From: Apostichopus japonicus | Lineage: Eukaryota > Echinodermata > Holothuroidea > Aspidochirotida > Stichopodidae | NCBI RefSeq assembly: GCF_037975245.1 | Contig: NC_092583.1 | Location: 12,891,264-12,955,263 of the forward strand | Length of the DNA: 64,000 bases | Direction of reading: 5' to 3' | Shown here: positions 24,036 to 36,400 of the stretch, piece after piece | How the letters are laid out: every line of letters starts with the position of its first letter | How positions within the stretch are numbered: position 1 is the stretch's first letter | Position numbers and translations under genes: made by a program | The notes under the pieces: model-generated | Databases searched by the model: none | The model's input: the letters and a program-made list of their open reading frames with translations, nothing else | Told to the model about the DNA's origin: nothing

Positions 24036-24726
24036 ATATGAGTAATATTATATGTGCATGATGTATCAAATGTATAACTTGCATTTTGCAAAATGTGTCC
24101 AAAAACTTCCTTTTTATGTAATTATTAAATGTTTCTTTTGTAAAGTTAGTTTCTCAGATGAAGTCAAGTTCAAACACCCAAACACTCCTGTTGCATTGAT
24201 TTTCATCTATACCTTTACACCAAAAAATTACACAAAATGCAGCAACTAAATTGACTAACCTTATTATTAATTTGAATGTTTGTGGAATCAATAGAGAAGA
24301 CCAATTTGTTCATGTCACATCTTTATTGTGTATTCATTTGTAGTATCTCTTGTTTTCTTCATTACTCTGGTTTTGATTTCAACCATGGTAGACGAACAAC
24401 TATCATTTTCATTGAATTGAAGAAAACATCACAAAATAAAGGAGCTTTGTTTATCCACACTTCCCAGTTTGTGAAAAATTTAACTTGCATATCCTGATTT
24501 GCACAATGGTATTTACTGATCCATTCTTTTTCAATTATGCTGTGTTAATAATTACATTTCATAATGAGCCACACTTTTTTCATGTAAAAAGCAATGTCTC
24601 TCACTTGGCACATAAATTGTTTGTACGTCAAATTGTGTTAAGTGTAGTAAAAGGCCTTATATGAATAAAGAAATTGTATGAAAATACATCCTAAAGAAAA
24701 TAGTTAAAGGCTCTGTGTATGTGCAG
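24036..24726. other. Intronic sequence after the minisatellite
   Basis: No coding evidence. Around 24190-24245 the sequence resembles 52970-53040 (GCATTGATTTTCATCTATAC versus GCATTGATCTTTATATCAAC, then CAAAAAATTACACAAA), suggesting a weak dispersed repeat. Confidence 0.4.
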
Positions 24727-24832
24727 TTTCCTTGAAGAACAGAAAGTGATAACTGATGTTAGACAACCCCAGCCCCTGGACAAACTTCTGCTAGAGAACT
24801 TCCACACAGAGAATGGCACAGAAAACACCTAA
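24727..24832 (+). CDS. Terminal coding exon of the same unrecognised gene
   Basis: After acceptor CTCTGTGTATGTGCAG| the exon contributes T to the split Asn codon, then reads FLEEQKVITDVRQPQPLD and KLLLENFHTENGTENT followed by TAA (24830-24832). Phase matches the donor at 19387 exactly. Together the three exons give about 110 residues of the C-terminus: acidic start, charged helical middle, and a short polar tail. The joined sequence has no membrane segment or catalytic motif that I can see. The agreement of three splice borders and phases makes a real gene likely although its identity is unknown. Confidence 0.7.
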
Positions 24833-25327
24833 CCCTGGTAATTCCCAACTATCTTAAACTCATACCCCCTAGCATTTTCTGATCAATTTGGTGGGGCAAC
24901 TTTATTTGTCTGAGGAGAGAGCTTTTGCATCAAACTGATTTAAAAATGTCCTTTATTAGTGATGAACATACTTTAAAAATTGGAAAGCAGGTTTTCAATT
25001 GGCTAGGACGCTGCTTACCAGCTGAGCTTTCTTTTATTTTTGTCAGCCTCTATGGCTTATTGTACTCCAAGCCCTTTTCATGTTCACAGTGAATGTAGCT
25101 GATATAAGTAAGGTGAAATGGGGTACCCCTCCTATTATTTCTTGGTAGAAGACATCCGTAAGTGTAGCAATTTGCAAATGTTGTTATTGATGCAAAGCAT
25201 TTCATGTCGCAGTGTGATTTGACACCACTGTCCTCAGGGACGCAATGAGCAAAGACATCTCAGAGGGGGCAAGTGGGGGTGTCTCACTCCCCAATCTTGG
25301 TAAAACTGACAGTAGTTGGAAAATTTG
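24833..25327 (+). other. Probable 3' UTR or downstream sequence
   Basis: Follows the stop codon of the plus-strand gene. No further exon is seen. If the poly(A) signal at 25676 is used, this is 3' UTR. Confidence 0.35.
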
Positions 25328-25361
25328 AGTGCGACAGTCGGAACTTGCCGACTGTCGCACT
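25328..25361. other. Perfect 14-bp hairpin
   Basis: Arms AGTGCGACAGTCGG (25328-25341) and CCGACTGTCGCACT (25348-25361) are exact reverse complements around a 6-nt loop. It is markedly GC-rich compared with its surroundings. It lies within the likely 3' UTR of the plus-strand gene; it is too short for a typical pre-miRNA. Confidence 0.85.
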
Positions 25362-25675
25362 ATAATTTACCTAGGCCTATTCATATATGATTGTGAATGG
25401 CCTAAAAATTTCGGTTAAGATTGACCTTTAATCAGTCATATTTACGTTTTCCTTGCCACTTTGAGAAATTGTATCTCGCGATCTTTATACTCCACCGTAC
25501 AAAACCTCGTAAGATTTTGAATACTCTAAAAAAATTCCTAATAGAACATCTGTACAACGTTCGCCAGCTTCAATTTGGTTTATCTATGTACTAATTTTGC
25601 TATTGGGTGGGATGATCCTGTTCGCTAGCAGGCTAGCTTCAAATAAGTTCAGCATATATATGGTCTGTAGAATAC

Positions 25676-25681
25676 AATAAA
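25676..25681 (+). terminator. Candidate poly(A) signal AATAAA
   Basis: First AATAAA noted after the stop at 24832, about 0.85 kb downstream; another lies at 25781-25786. AATAAA is frequent in AT-rich DNA, so use is uncertain. Confidence 0.3.
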
Positions 25682-25810
25682 ACACTCAATGCTAATCTAC
25701 GGAAGCTTAAAAGTGCCATCAACAAGGAAAACTTTGCCCCATAAGTTGGACATTTTTCAGTAAATTGTTAAGATAACAACAATAAAATCTTATCAAAAAT
25801 CAGGAAAATG

Positions 25811-26080
25811 TTGGATTGCTCAGTTGCTTTAACTGAGCAATCCAACAATTTTCTGCAAATTGTTTAATTGACAACTTATCATACCTCGTCAATTGGACAG
25901 TTTGCTGCAAAATGTTCAATTGTTCACTTCATTCCAACTGAGCAATTGGACATTTTTCTGCAAAATGTTTAATTGACATCTGATCGTATCTCGTCAACTC
26001 AACATTTTCTGCAACATGCTTAATTTTTCACTTAATTCCAAATACTCAGTTGGAATGAAGTGAACAATTAAACAAATTTC
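25811..26080. repeat. Perfect hairpin followed by short direct and inverted repeats
   Basis: Arms TTGGATTGCTCAGTT (25811-25825) and AACTGAGCAATCCAA (25831-25845) enclose a 5-nt loop. After this, TTTTCTGCAAAATGTTTAATTG-like segments recur about every 50 bp (25846-26020), alternating with CAATTGGAC and ATACCTCGTCAA blocks. The last part (TCAGTTGGAATGAAGTGAAC, about 26047) is an inverted copy of GTTCACTTCATTCCAACTGA near 25923. Confidence 0.75.
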
Positions 26081-26301
26081 ATGTAAGTGATGAATAGCCC
26101 ACCCCTTCCCCAAGAAATAATATTAAGCGCCTTAGGAAAAAGCACTGTATTTTTGGCAATTCACTATGTCGTCAAATAATTTGTTGCAAAAAAAAGAGAG
26201 ATTTTTTGAGAAAAAGTGGTCCAGGAAAGAACGTGGGCACGAAAACCAAACTACCGAACGACTGATCCGCTTCCAACCCCAGTCCCCTTGCACCGTTACT
26301 G

Positions 26302-26383
26302 TGACTGTTACATTAACATAGCTTTTGTAGTAAGTAGTCTATGTAGCCTTCAAGCAGACAAATTATACTCAGTTGCTTATTTG
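26302..26383 (+). repeat. Isolated fragment of the 0.86-kb satellite monomer
   Basis: Matches the monomer segment TGACTGTTACATTAACATAG through CTATGTAGCCTTCAAGCAGA to CTCAGTTGCTTA with a few differences. It lies about 0.8 kb before the array and is separated from it by unrelated sequence. Confidence 0.85.
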
Positions 26384-27097
26384 GTTATTATTTGGTTAAG
26401 TGCAGTCGCGAAAGATGGGATGTCCGACTGACAACTGACCGTAACGTTGACAACAGAGATTTCTTTTTCCTTTTACCTGTTTCAGGAACATTCAATAATT
26501 TTGAATTCAAATTCATCAATATGTACAAGCTAATTCATAAATCAAATTAAGTTATATTAATGCAATAATTCAAATTAAATTAAAAAAAAAATGAAACTAA
26601 ATAGTAAAAAAGTAATTTAATTACACTGAGAAAAAGGTACACAAAGAAATAAAGACCTGCAAGCAAATTACAACAACCATCAACTACTTTAAATCAAAGG
26701 GCATCCCCTCCCTCATAATTAACACATCATACAAATGACCTGGGACGTGATATTTAAGGTCTGCACTTCCATTTGTTTTAATAACAAGGGAGCTATTTAC
26801 TATATGGGTCAAATTTTCGAGGTGAGTGGTAGGAGACTGGCCCTCAGCCCCTAAAGTTATGTTAAAAAGAATACAGAGGTCTACTATGTGCACAAGATTT
26901 TTCATAGGGGTATAACCCGCCAGTGTTTCAAATATTCCCTACGGAGTGGGTGGTATAAGGGAGGGGTGAGATTGAAGCAACTCGACGAAAGCCGTAGCCC
27001 CTGTAATCAACCGCACACCATGTATCCCAAGTAGTGGCCTCCAGTCTTATCTTCGATAGTTATATAGTTCGATGCAATAATATAATTTAAAGGAAAA
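26384..27097. other. Non-coding, no gene seen
   Basis: AT-rich spacer between the stray satellite fragment and the array. The minus-strand frame at 26684-26905 has no recognisable motif. Confidence 0.4.
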
Positions 27098-27162
27098 TTC
27101 GTGGTTCAGCGGTTAGAGTGTCCGCCTCACAATCCTTAGGTTCCAGGATCAAAACTCCGCCA
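27098..27162 (+). repeat. tRNA-like sequence (tRNA pseudogene or SINE head)
   Basis: GTGGTTCAGCGGTTAGAGTG resembles a tRNA 5' half with A box, followed by CCGCCTCACAATCC (anticodon-arm-like, with CAC in the loop position) and GGATCAAAACTCC, a weakened B box. Arms do not pair fully, so it is not a functional tRNA gene. It sits at the left edge of the satellite array. Confidence 0.5.
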
Positions 27163-28959
27163 GGAGCCAGATTCTCTTGACCTTTGACCCTTTGACCCTT
27201 TTATATGGGCTCCTAACTGTCTGATAATATAATAAATAATATTAAACTTATCATAGATTATATTATTGATTATTTTCATACATCATCAAATTTTATTACA
27301 TATCATATGTTTTGTCCCCGGAGAAGTTACTCTACCACTCAATCCTCCCCACCGTAACCATAATTCTGTACTACGAATACATGTTTGTATTTCTCCTTAA
27401 GGGAAAATTTGCTTATTTCAACGTTAAGGAGAAATACAAGAAACCTGTATCTAATTAGAAATGCAAATTTTGACTGTTACATTAACATATACCTATTGTA
27501 GTAAATAGTCTATGTAGCCTTCAAGCAACTAGCAATACTCAGTTGCTTACTTGCTTAACCAGAGTGATAAATAAGATTGTGAAGTGAGGGCCAGTGGTAC
27601 AAATGTATCGAAAAAACTGATGGGGACTTTAAAAGGCGGTCCCGGGAGCAGGAATGGGAGAATTCACACCCCTGCCTCTTCAAGTTACCCTCTGAACAAT
27701 TATCGAAAACAGAAGGCTTGGAGTAAGCCGGTGTTCATCCATGATCTAACACGGATAGGTTCTCAAATAAGCTACTGTAAAGCTTCCTGATCCTTGGGTA
27801 ACTAAACTAAACTTTAATTAGCCAGAGTGAATACTGTTATGCTCGAAAACTAATAGGGTATTAAAGTGGTCGCAACCCCCGCCCCTACCCACAACGCCCC
27901 TGGTAGCTTACGTTTACCTAAGTCCGTAAACGAGACGCTTGAACGTTTCTGAACAGATGGTTGGGCTAGAGTTACACACGAAAGAGGGAAAAGGGGAGGG
28001 AGGTGGGGTTAGTGCGACCGTGTGAGTAGTTCGAAGTTTTTCAGCCCTTTTTCTGCGCTTTTATATGTGCCCCTCACAGTCTGATGATATAATAAATAAT
28101 ATTAAACTTATCATAGATTATATTATCGATTATTTTCATTTATCATCAAATTTTATGACACATCATATGTTTTGTCCCCGGAGAAATTACTCTACCACTC
28201 AATCCTCCCCACCATTACCATAATTCTGTACTACGAATACATGTTTGTATTTCTCCTTAAGGGAAATTTTGCTTATTTCAACGTTAAGGAGAAATACAAG
28301 AAACCTGTATCTAATTAGAAATGCAAATTTTGACTGTTACATTAACATAGCTTTTGTAGTAAGTAATCTATGTAGCCTTCAAGCAGATAACTATACTCAG
28401 TTGCTTACTTGCTTAACCAGAGTGATAAATAAGTTTGTGAAGTGAGGGCCAGTAGTACAAATGTATTGAAAAAAAAATTTGATGGGGACTTTAAAAGGCG
28501 GTCCTGGGAGCAGGAATGGGAGAGAATTCACACCCCTGCCTCTTTACCCTCTGAACAATTATTGAAAGTAGAAGGCTTGAAGTAAGCCGGTGTTCATCCA
28601 TGATCTATCACGGATAGGTTCTCAAATAAGCTACTGTAAAGCTTCCTGATCCTTGGGTAACTAAACTAAACTTTAATTAGCCAGAGTGAATACTGTTTTG
28701 CTCGAAAACTAATAGGGTATTAAAGTGGTCGCAATCCCCGCCCCTACCCATAACGCCCCTGGTAGCTTTCCTTTACCTTTTTCCGTATACGAGACGCTCG
28801 AACGATTCAGAACAGATGGTAAGGCTAGAGTTACCCATGAAAGAGGGGAAGGGGAAGGGAGGTAGGGTAAGTGCGACCGTGTGATTAGTTCGAAGTTTTT
28901 CAGCCATTTTATTGCGCTTTTATATAGGCTCCTTACAATCTGATGATACAGTCTGATGA

Positions 28960-29429
28960 TTTAAAAGGCGGTCCTGGGAGCAGGAATGGGAGAGAATTCA
29001 CACCCCTGCCTCTTTACCCTCTGAACAATTATTGAAAGTAGAAGGCTTGAAGTAAGCCGGTGTTCATCCATGATCTATCACGGATAGGTTCTCAAATAAG
29101 CTACTGTAAAGCTTCCTGATCCTTGGGTAACAAAACTAAACTAATAATTAGCCAGAGTGAATACTGTTTTGCTCGAAAACTAATAGGGTATTAAAGTGGT
29201 CGCAATCCCCGCCCCTACCCATTACGCCCCTGGTAGCTTTCCTTTACCTTTTTCCGTATACGAGACGCTCGAACGATTCAGAACAGATGGTAAGGCTAGA
29301 GTTACCCATGAAAGAGAGGAAGGGGGATGGGGGAAGGGAGGTAGGGTAAGTGCGACCGTGTGATTAGTTCGAAGTTTTTCAGCCATTTTATTGCGCTTTT
29401 ATATAGGCTCCTTACAGTCTGATGATATA
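28960..29429 (+). repeat. Partial satellite monomer (470 bp) lacking the hairpin
   Basis: From TTTAAAAGGCGG at 28960 the sequence repeats 28490-28940 closely (offset 470 bp), so this step is 1338 bp instead of 860. The junction lies in a short duplicated CAGTCTGATGAT/CAATCTGATGAT motif, consistent with unequal exchange at microhomology. Confidence 0.85.
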
Positions 29430-30446
29430 ATAAATAATATTAAACTTATCATAGCTTATATTATTGATTATTTTCATTTATCATCAAATTTTATTACACA
29501 TCATATGTTTTGTAGCCGGAGAAATTACTTTACCACTCAATCCTCCCCACCGTACCCATAATTCTGTACTACGAATACATGTTTGTATTTCTCCTTAAGG
29601 GAAGTTTTGCTTATTTCAACGTTAAGGAGAAATACAAGAAACCTGTATATAATAAGAAATGCAAATTTTGACTGTTACATTAACATAAACTTGTAGTAAA
29701 TAGTCTATGAAACCTTCAAGCAGATAACTATACTCAGTTGCTTACTTGCTTAACCAGAGTGATTACTAAGTTAGTGAAGTGAGGGCCAGTGGTTCCAATG
29801 TATCGAGAAAAAAAAGTTGATGGGGACTTTAAAAGGCGGTCCCGGGAGCAGGAATGGGAGAGAATTCACACCCCTGCCTCTTTACCCTCTGAACAATTAT
29901 TGAAAATAGAAGGCTTGAAGTAAACCGGTGTTCATCAATGATATATCACGGATAGGTTCTCAAATAAGCTACTGTAAAGCTTCCTGATCCTTGGGTAACT
30001 AAACTAAACTAATAATTAGCCAGAGTGAATACTGTTATGCTCGAAAACTAATAGGGTATTAAAGTGGTCGCAATCCCCGCCCCTACCCATTACGCCCCTG
30101 GTAGCTTTCCTTTACCTTTTTCCGTATACGAGACGCTCGAACGATTCAGAACAGATGGTAAGGCTAGAGTTACCCATGAAAGAGGGGAAGGGGGATGGGG
30201 GAAGGAAGGTAGGGTAAGTGCGACCGTGTGATTAGTTCGAAGTTTTTCAGCCATTTTATTGCGCTTTTATATAGGCTCCTTACAGTCTGATGATATAATA
30301 AATAATATTAAACTTATCATAGCTTATATTATTGATAATTTTCATTTATCATCAAATTTTATTACACATCATATGTTTTGTAGCCGGAGAAATTACTTTA
30401 CCACTCAATACTCCCCACCGTAACCATAATTCTGTACTACGAATAC

Positions 30447-33400
30447 ATGTTTGTATTTCTCCTTAAGGGAAGTTTTGCTTATTTCAACGTTAAGGAGAAA
30501 TACAAGAAACCTGTATCTAATTAGAAATGCAAATTTTGACTGTCACATTAACATAGCTTTTGTAGTAAGTAATCAATGTAGCCTTCAAGCAGATAACTAT
30601 ACTCAGTTGCTTACTTGCTTAACCAGAGTGTTTAATAAGTTTGTGAAGTGAGGGTCAGTGGTACCAAAGTATCGAAAAAAAATTGATGGGGACTTTAAAA
30701 GGCGGTCCTGGGAGCAGGAATGGGTGACACGTCACACCCCTGCCTCTTTACCCTCTGAACAATTATCGAAAACAGAAGGCTTGAAGAAAGCCGGTGTTCA
30801 TCCATGATCTATCACGGATAGGGTCTCAAATAAGCTACTGTAAAGCTTCCTGATCCTTGGGTAACTAAACTAAACTAATAATTAGCCAGAGTGAATACTG
30901 TTATGCTCGAAAACTAATAGGGTATTAAAGTGGTCGCAATCCCCGCCCCTACCCATAACGCCCCTGGTAGCTTTCCTTTACCTTTTTCCGTATACGAGAC
31001 GCTCGAACGATTCAGAACAGATGGTTGGGCTAGAGTTACCCATGAAAGAGGGGAAGGGAGATGGGGAAAGGGAGGTAGGGTAAGTGCGACCGTGTGATTA
31101 GTTCGAAGTTTTTCAGCCATTTTATTGCGCTTTTATATAGGCTCCTTACAGTCTGATGATATAATAAATAATATTAAACTTATCATAGTTTATATTATTT
31201 ATTATTTTTATTTATCATCAAATTTTATTACATATCATATGTTTTGTCCCCGGAGAAATTACTCTACCACTCAATCCTCCCCACCGTAACCATAATTCTG
31301 TACTACGAATACATGTTTGTATTTCTCCTTAAGGGAAGTTTTTCTTATTTCAACGTTAAGGAGAAATACAAGAAACCTGTATCTAAATACAAATGCAAAT
31401 TTTGACTGTTACATTAACATAGCTTTTGTAGTAAATAGTCTATGTAGCCTTCAAGCAGATAACTATACTCAGTTGCTTACTTGCTTAACCAGAGTGATTA
31501 CTAAGTTTGTGAAGTGAGGGTCAGTGGTACCAAAGTATCGAAAAAAAAAGTTGATGGGGACTTTAAAAGGCGGTCCCGGGAGCAGGAATGGGAGAGAATT
31601 CACACCCCTTCCTCTTTACCCTCTGAACAATTATCGAAATTAGTAGGCTTGAAGAAAGCCGGTGTTCATCCATGATCTATCACGGATAGGGTCTCAAATA
31701 AGCTACTGTAAAGCTTCCTGATCCTTGGGTAACTAAACTAAACTATTAATTAGCCAGAGTGAATACTGTTATGCTCGAAAACAAATAGGGTATTAAAGTG
31801 GTCGCAATCCCCGCCCCTACCCATAACGCCCCTGGTAGCTTACCTTTACCTTTTTCCGTATACGAGACGCTCGAACGATTCAGAACAGATGGTAAGGCTA
31901 GAGTTACCCATGAAAGAGGGGAAGGGGGATGGGGGAAGGAAGGTAGGGTAAGTGCGACCGTGTGATTAGTTCGAAGTTTTTCAGCCATTTGATTGCGCTT
32001 TTATATAGGCTCCTTACAGTCTGATGATATAATAAATAATATTAAACTTATCATAGCTTATATTATTGATTATTTTCATTTATCATCAAATTTTATTACA
32101 CATCATATGTTTTGTAGCCGGAGAAATTACTTTACCACTCAATCCTCCCCACCGTACCCATAATTCTGTACTACGAATACATGTTTGTATTTCTCCTTAA
32201 GGGAAGTTTTGCTTATTTCAACGTTAAGGAGAAATACAAGAAACCTGTATATAATTAGAAATGCAAATTTTGACTGTTACATTAACATAAACTTGTAGTA
32301 AATAGTCTATGAAACCTTCAAGCAGATAACTATACTCAGTTGCTTACTTGCTTAACCAGAGTGATTACTAAGTTAGTGAAGTGAGGGCCAGTGGTTCCAA
32401 TGTATCGAGAAAAAAAAGTTGATGGGGACTTTAAAAGGCGGTCCCGGGAGCAGGAATGGGAGAGAATTCACACCCCTGCCTCTTTACCCTCTGAACAATT
32501 ATTGAAAATAGAAGGCTTGAAGTAAACCGGTGTTCATCAATGATATATCACGGATAGGTTCTCAAATAAGCTACTGTAAAGCTTCCTGATCCTTGGGTAA
32601 CTAAACTAAACTAATAATTAGCCAGAGTGAATACTGTTATGCTCGAAAACTAATAGGGTATTAAAGTGGTCGCAATCCCCGCCCCTACCCATAACGCCCC
32701 TGGTAGCTTTCCTTTACCTTTTTCCGTATACGAGACGCTCGAACGATTCAGAACAGATGGTTGGGTTAGAGTTACCCATGAAAGAGGGGAAGGGGAAGGG
32801 AGGTAGGGTAAGTGCGACCGTGTGATTAGTTCGAAGTTTTTCAGCCATTTTATTGCGCGTTTATATAGGCTCCTTACAGTCTGATGATATAATAAATATC
32901 ATTAAACTTATCATAGTTTATATTATTTATTATTTTTATTTATCATCAAATTTTATTACATATCATATGTTTTGTCCCCGGAGAAATTACTCTACCACTC
33001 AATACTCCCCACCGTAACCATAATTCTGTACTACGAATACATGTTTGTATTTCTCCTTAAGGGAAGTTTTGCTTATTTCAACGTTAAGGAGAAATACAAG
33101 AAACCTGTATCTAATTAGAAATGCAAATTTTGACTGTCACATTAACATAGCTTTTGTAGTAAGTAATCAATGTAGCCTTCAAGCAGATAACTATACTCAG
33201 TTGCTTACTTGCTTAACCAGAGTGTTTAATAAGTTTGTGAAGTGAGGGTCAGTGGTACCAAAGTATCGAAAAAAATTTGATGGGGACTTTAAAAGGCGGT
33301 CCTGGGAGCAGGAATGGGTGACACGTCACACCCCTGCCTCTTTACCCTCTGAACAATTATCGAAAACAGAAGGCTTGAAGAAAGCCGGTGTTCATCCATG

Positions 33401-36400
33401 ATCTATCACGGATAGGGTCTCAAATAAGCTACTGTAAAGCTTCCTGATCCTTGGGTAACTAAACTAAACTAATAATTAGCCAGAGTGAATACTGTTATGC
33501 TCGAAAACTAATAGGGTATTAAAGTGGTCGCAATCCCCGCCCCTACCCATAACGCCCCTGGTAGCTTTCCTTTACCTTTTTCCGTATACGAGACGCTCGA
33601 ACGATTCAGAACAGATGGTTGGGCTAGAGTTACCCATGAAAGAGGGGAAGGGAGATGGGGAAAGGGAGGTAGGGTAAGTGCGACCGTGTGATTAGTTCGA
33701 AGTTTTTCAGCCATTTTATTGCGCTTTTATATAGGCTCCTTACAGTCTGATGATATAATAAATAATATTAAACTTATCATAGTTTATATTATTTATTATT
33801 TTTATTTATCATCAAATTTTATTACATATCATATGTTTTGTCCCCGGAGAAATTACTCTACCACTCAATCCTCCCCACCGTAACCATAATTCTGTACTAC
33901 GAATACATGTTTGTATTTCTCCTTAAGGGAAGTTTTTCTTATTTCAACGTTAAGGAGAAATACAAGAAACCTGTATCTAAATACAAATGCAAATTTTGAC
34001 TGTTACATTAACATAGCTTTTGTAGTAAATAGTCTATGTAGCCTTCAAGCAGATAACTATACTCAGTTGCTTACTTGCTTAACCAGAGTGATTACTAAGT
34101 TTGTGAAGTGAGGGTCAGTGGTACCAAAGTATCGAAAAAAAAGTTGATGGGGACTTTAAAAGGCGGTCCCGGGAGCAGGAATGGGAGAGAATTCACACCC
34201 CTTCCTCTTTACCCTCTGAACAATTATCGAAATTAGTAGGCTTGAAGAAAGCCGGTGTTCATCCATGATCTATCACGGATAGGGTCTCAAATAAGCTACT
34301 GTAAAGCTTCCTGATCCTTGGGTAACTAAACTAAACTATTAATTAGCCAGAGTGAATACTGTTATGCTCGAAAACAAATAGGGTATTAAAGTGGTCGCAA
34401 TCCCCGCCCCTACCCATAACGCCCCTGGTAGCTTACCTTTACCTTTTTCCGTATACGAGACGCTCGAACGATTCAGAACAGATGGTAAGGCTAGAGTTAC
34501 CCATGAAAGAGGGGAAGGGGGATGGGGGAAGGAAGGTAGGGTAAGTGCGACCGTGTGATTAGTTCGAAGTTTTTCAGCCATTTGATTGCGCTTTTATATA
34601 GGCTCCTTACAGTCTGATGATATAATAAATAATATTAAACTTATCATAGCTTATATTATTGATTATTTTCATTTATCATCAAATTTTATTACACATCATA
34701 TGTTTTGTAGCCGGAGAAATTACTTTACCACTCAATCCTCCCCACCGTACCCATAATTCTGTACTACGAATACATGTTTGTATTTCTCCTTAAGGGAAGT
34801 TTTGCTTATTTCAACGTTAAGGAGAAATACAAGAAACCTGTATATAATTAGAAATGCAAATTTTGACTGTTACATTAACATAAACTTGTAGTAAATAGTC
34901 TATGAAACCTTCAAGCAGATAACTATACTCAGTTGCTTACTTGCTTAACCAGAGTGATTACTAAGTTAGTGAAGTGAGGGCCAGTGGTTCCAATGTATCG
35001 AGAAAAAAAAGTTGATGGGGACTTTAAAAGGCGGTCCCGGGAGCAGGAATGGGAGAGAATTCACACCCCTGCCTCTTTACCCTCTGAACAATTATTGAAA
35101 ATAGAAGGCTTGAAGTAAACCGGTGTTCATCAATGATATATCACGGATAGGTTCTCAAATAAGCTACTGTAAAGCTTCCTGATCCTTGGGTAACTAAACT
35201 AAACTAATAATTAGCCAGAGTGAATACTGTTATGCTCGAAAACTAATAGGGTATTAAAGTGGTCGCAATCCCCGCCCCTACCCATAACGCCCCTGGTAGC
35301 TTTCCTTTACCTTTTTCCGTATACGAGACGCTCGAACGATTCAGAACAGATGGTTGGGTTAGAGTTACCCATGAAAGAGGGGAAGGGGAAGGGAGGTAGG
35401 GTAAGTGCGACCGTGTGATTAGTTCGAAGTTTTTCAGCCATTTTATTGCGCGTTTATATAGGCTCCTTACAGTCTGATGATATAATAAATATCATTAAAC
35501 TTATCATAGTTTATATTATTTATTATTTTTATTTATCATCAAATTTTATTACATATCATATGTTTTGTCCCCGGAGAAATTACTCTACCACTCAATACTC
35601 CCCACCGTAACCATAATTCTGTACTACGAATACATGTTTGTATTTCTCCTTAAGGGAAGTTTTGCTTATTTCAACGTTAAGGAGAAATACAAGAAACCTG
35701 TATCTAATTAGAAATGCAAATTTTGACTGTCACATTAACATAGCTTTTGTAGTAAGTAATCAATGTAGCCTTCAAGCAGATAACTATACTCAGTTGCTTA
35801 CTTGCTTAACCAGAGTGTTTAATAAGTTTGTGAAGTGAGGGTCAGTGGTACCAAAGTATCGAAAAAAATTTGATGGGGACTTTAAAAGGCGGTCCTGGGA
35901 GCAGGAATGGGTGACACGTCACACCCCTGCCTCTTTACCCTCTGAACAATTATCGAAAACAGAAGGCTTGAAGAAAGCCGGTGTTCATCCATGATCTATC
36001 ACGGATAGGGTCTCAAATAAGCTACTGTAAAGCTTCCTGATCCTTGGGTAACTAAACTAAACTAATAATTAGCCAGAGTGAATACTGTTATGCTCGAAAA
36101 CTAATAGGGTATTAAAGTGGTCGCAATCCCCGCCCCTACCCATAACGCCCCTGGTAGCTTTCCTTTACCTTTTTCCGTATACGAGACGCTCGAACGATTC
36201 AGAACAGATGGTTGGGCTAGAGTTACCCATGAAAGAGGGGAAGGGAGATGGGGAAAGGGAGGTAGGGTAAGTGCGACCGTGTGATTAGTTCGAAGTTTTT
36301 CAGCCATTTTATTGCGCTTTTATATAGGCTCCTTACAGTCTGATGATATAATAAATAATATTAAACTTATCATAGTTTATATTATTTATTATTTTTATTT

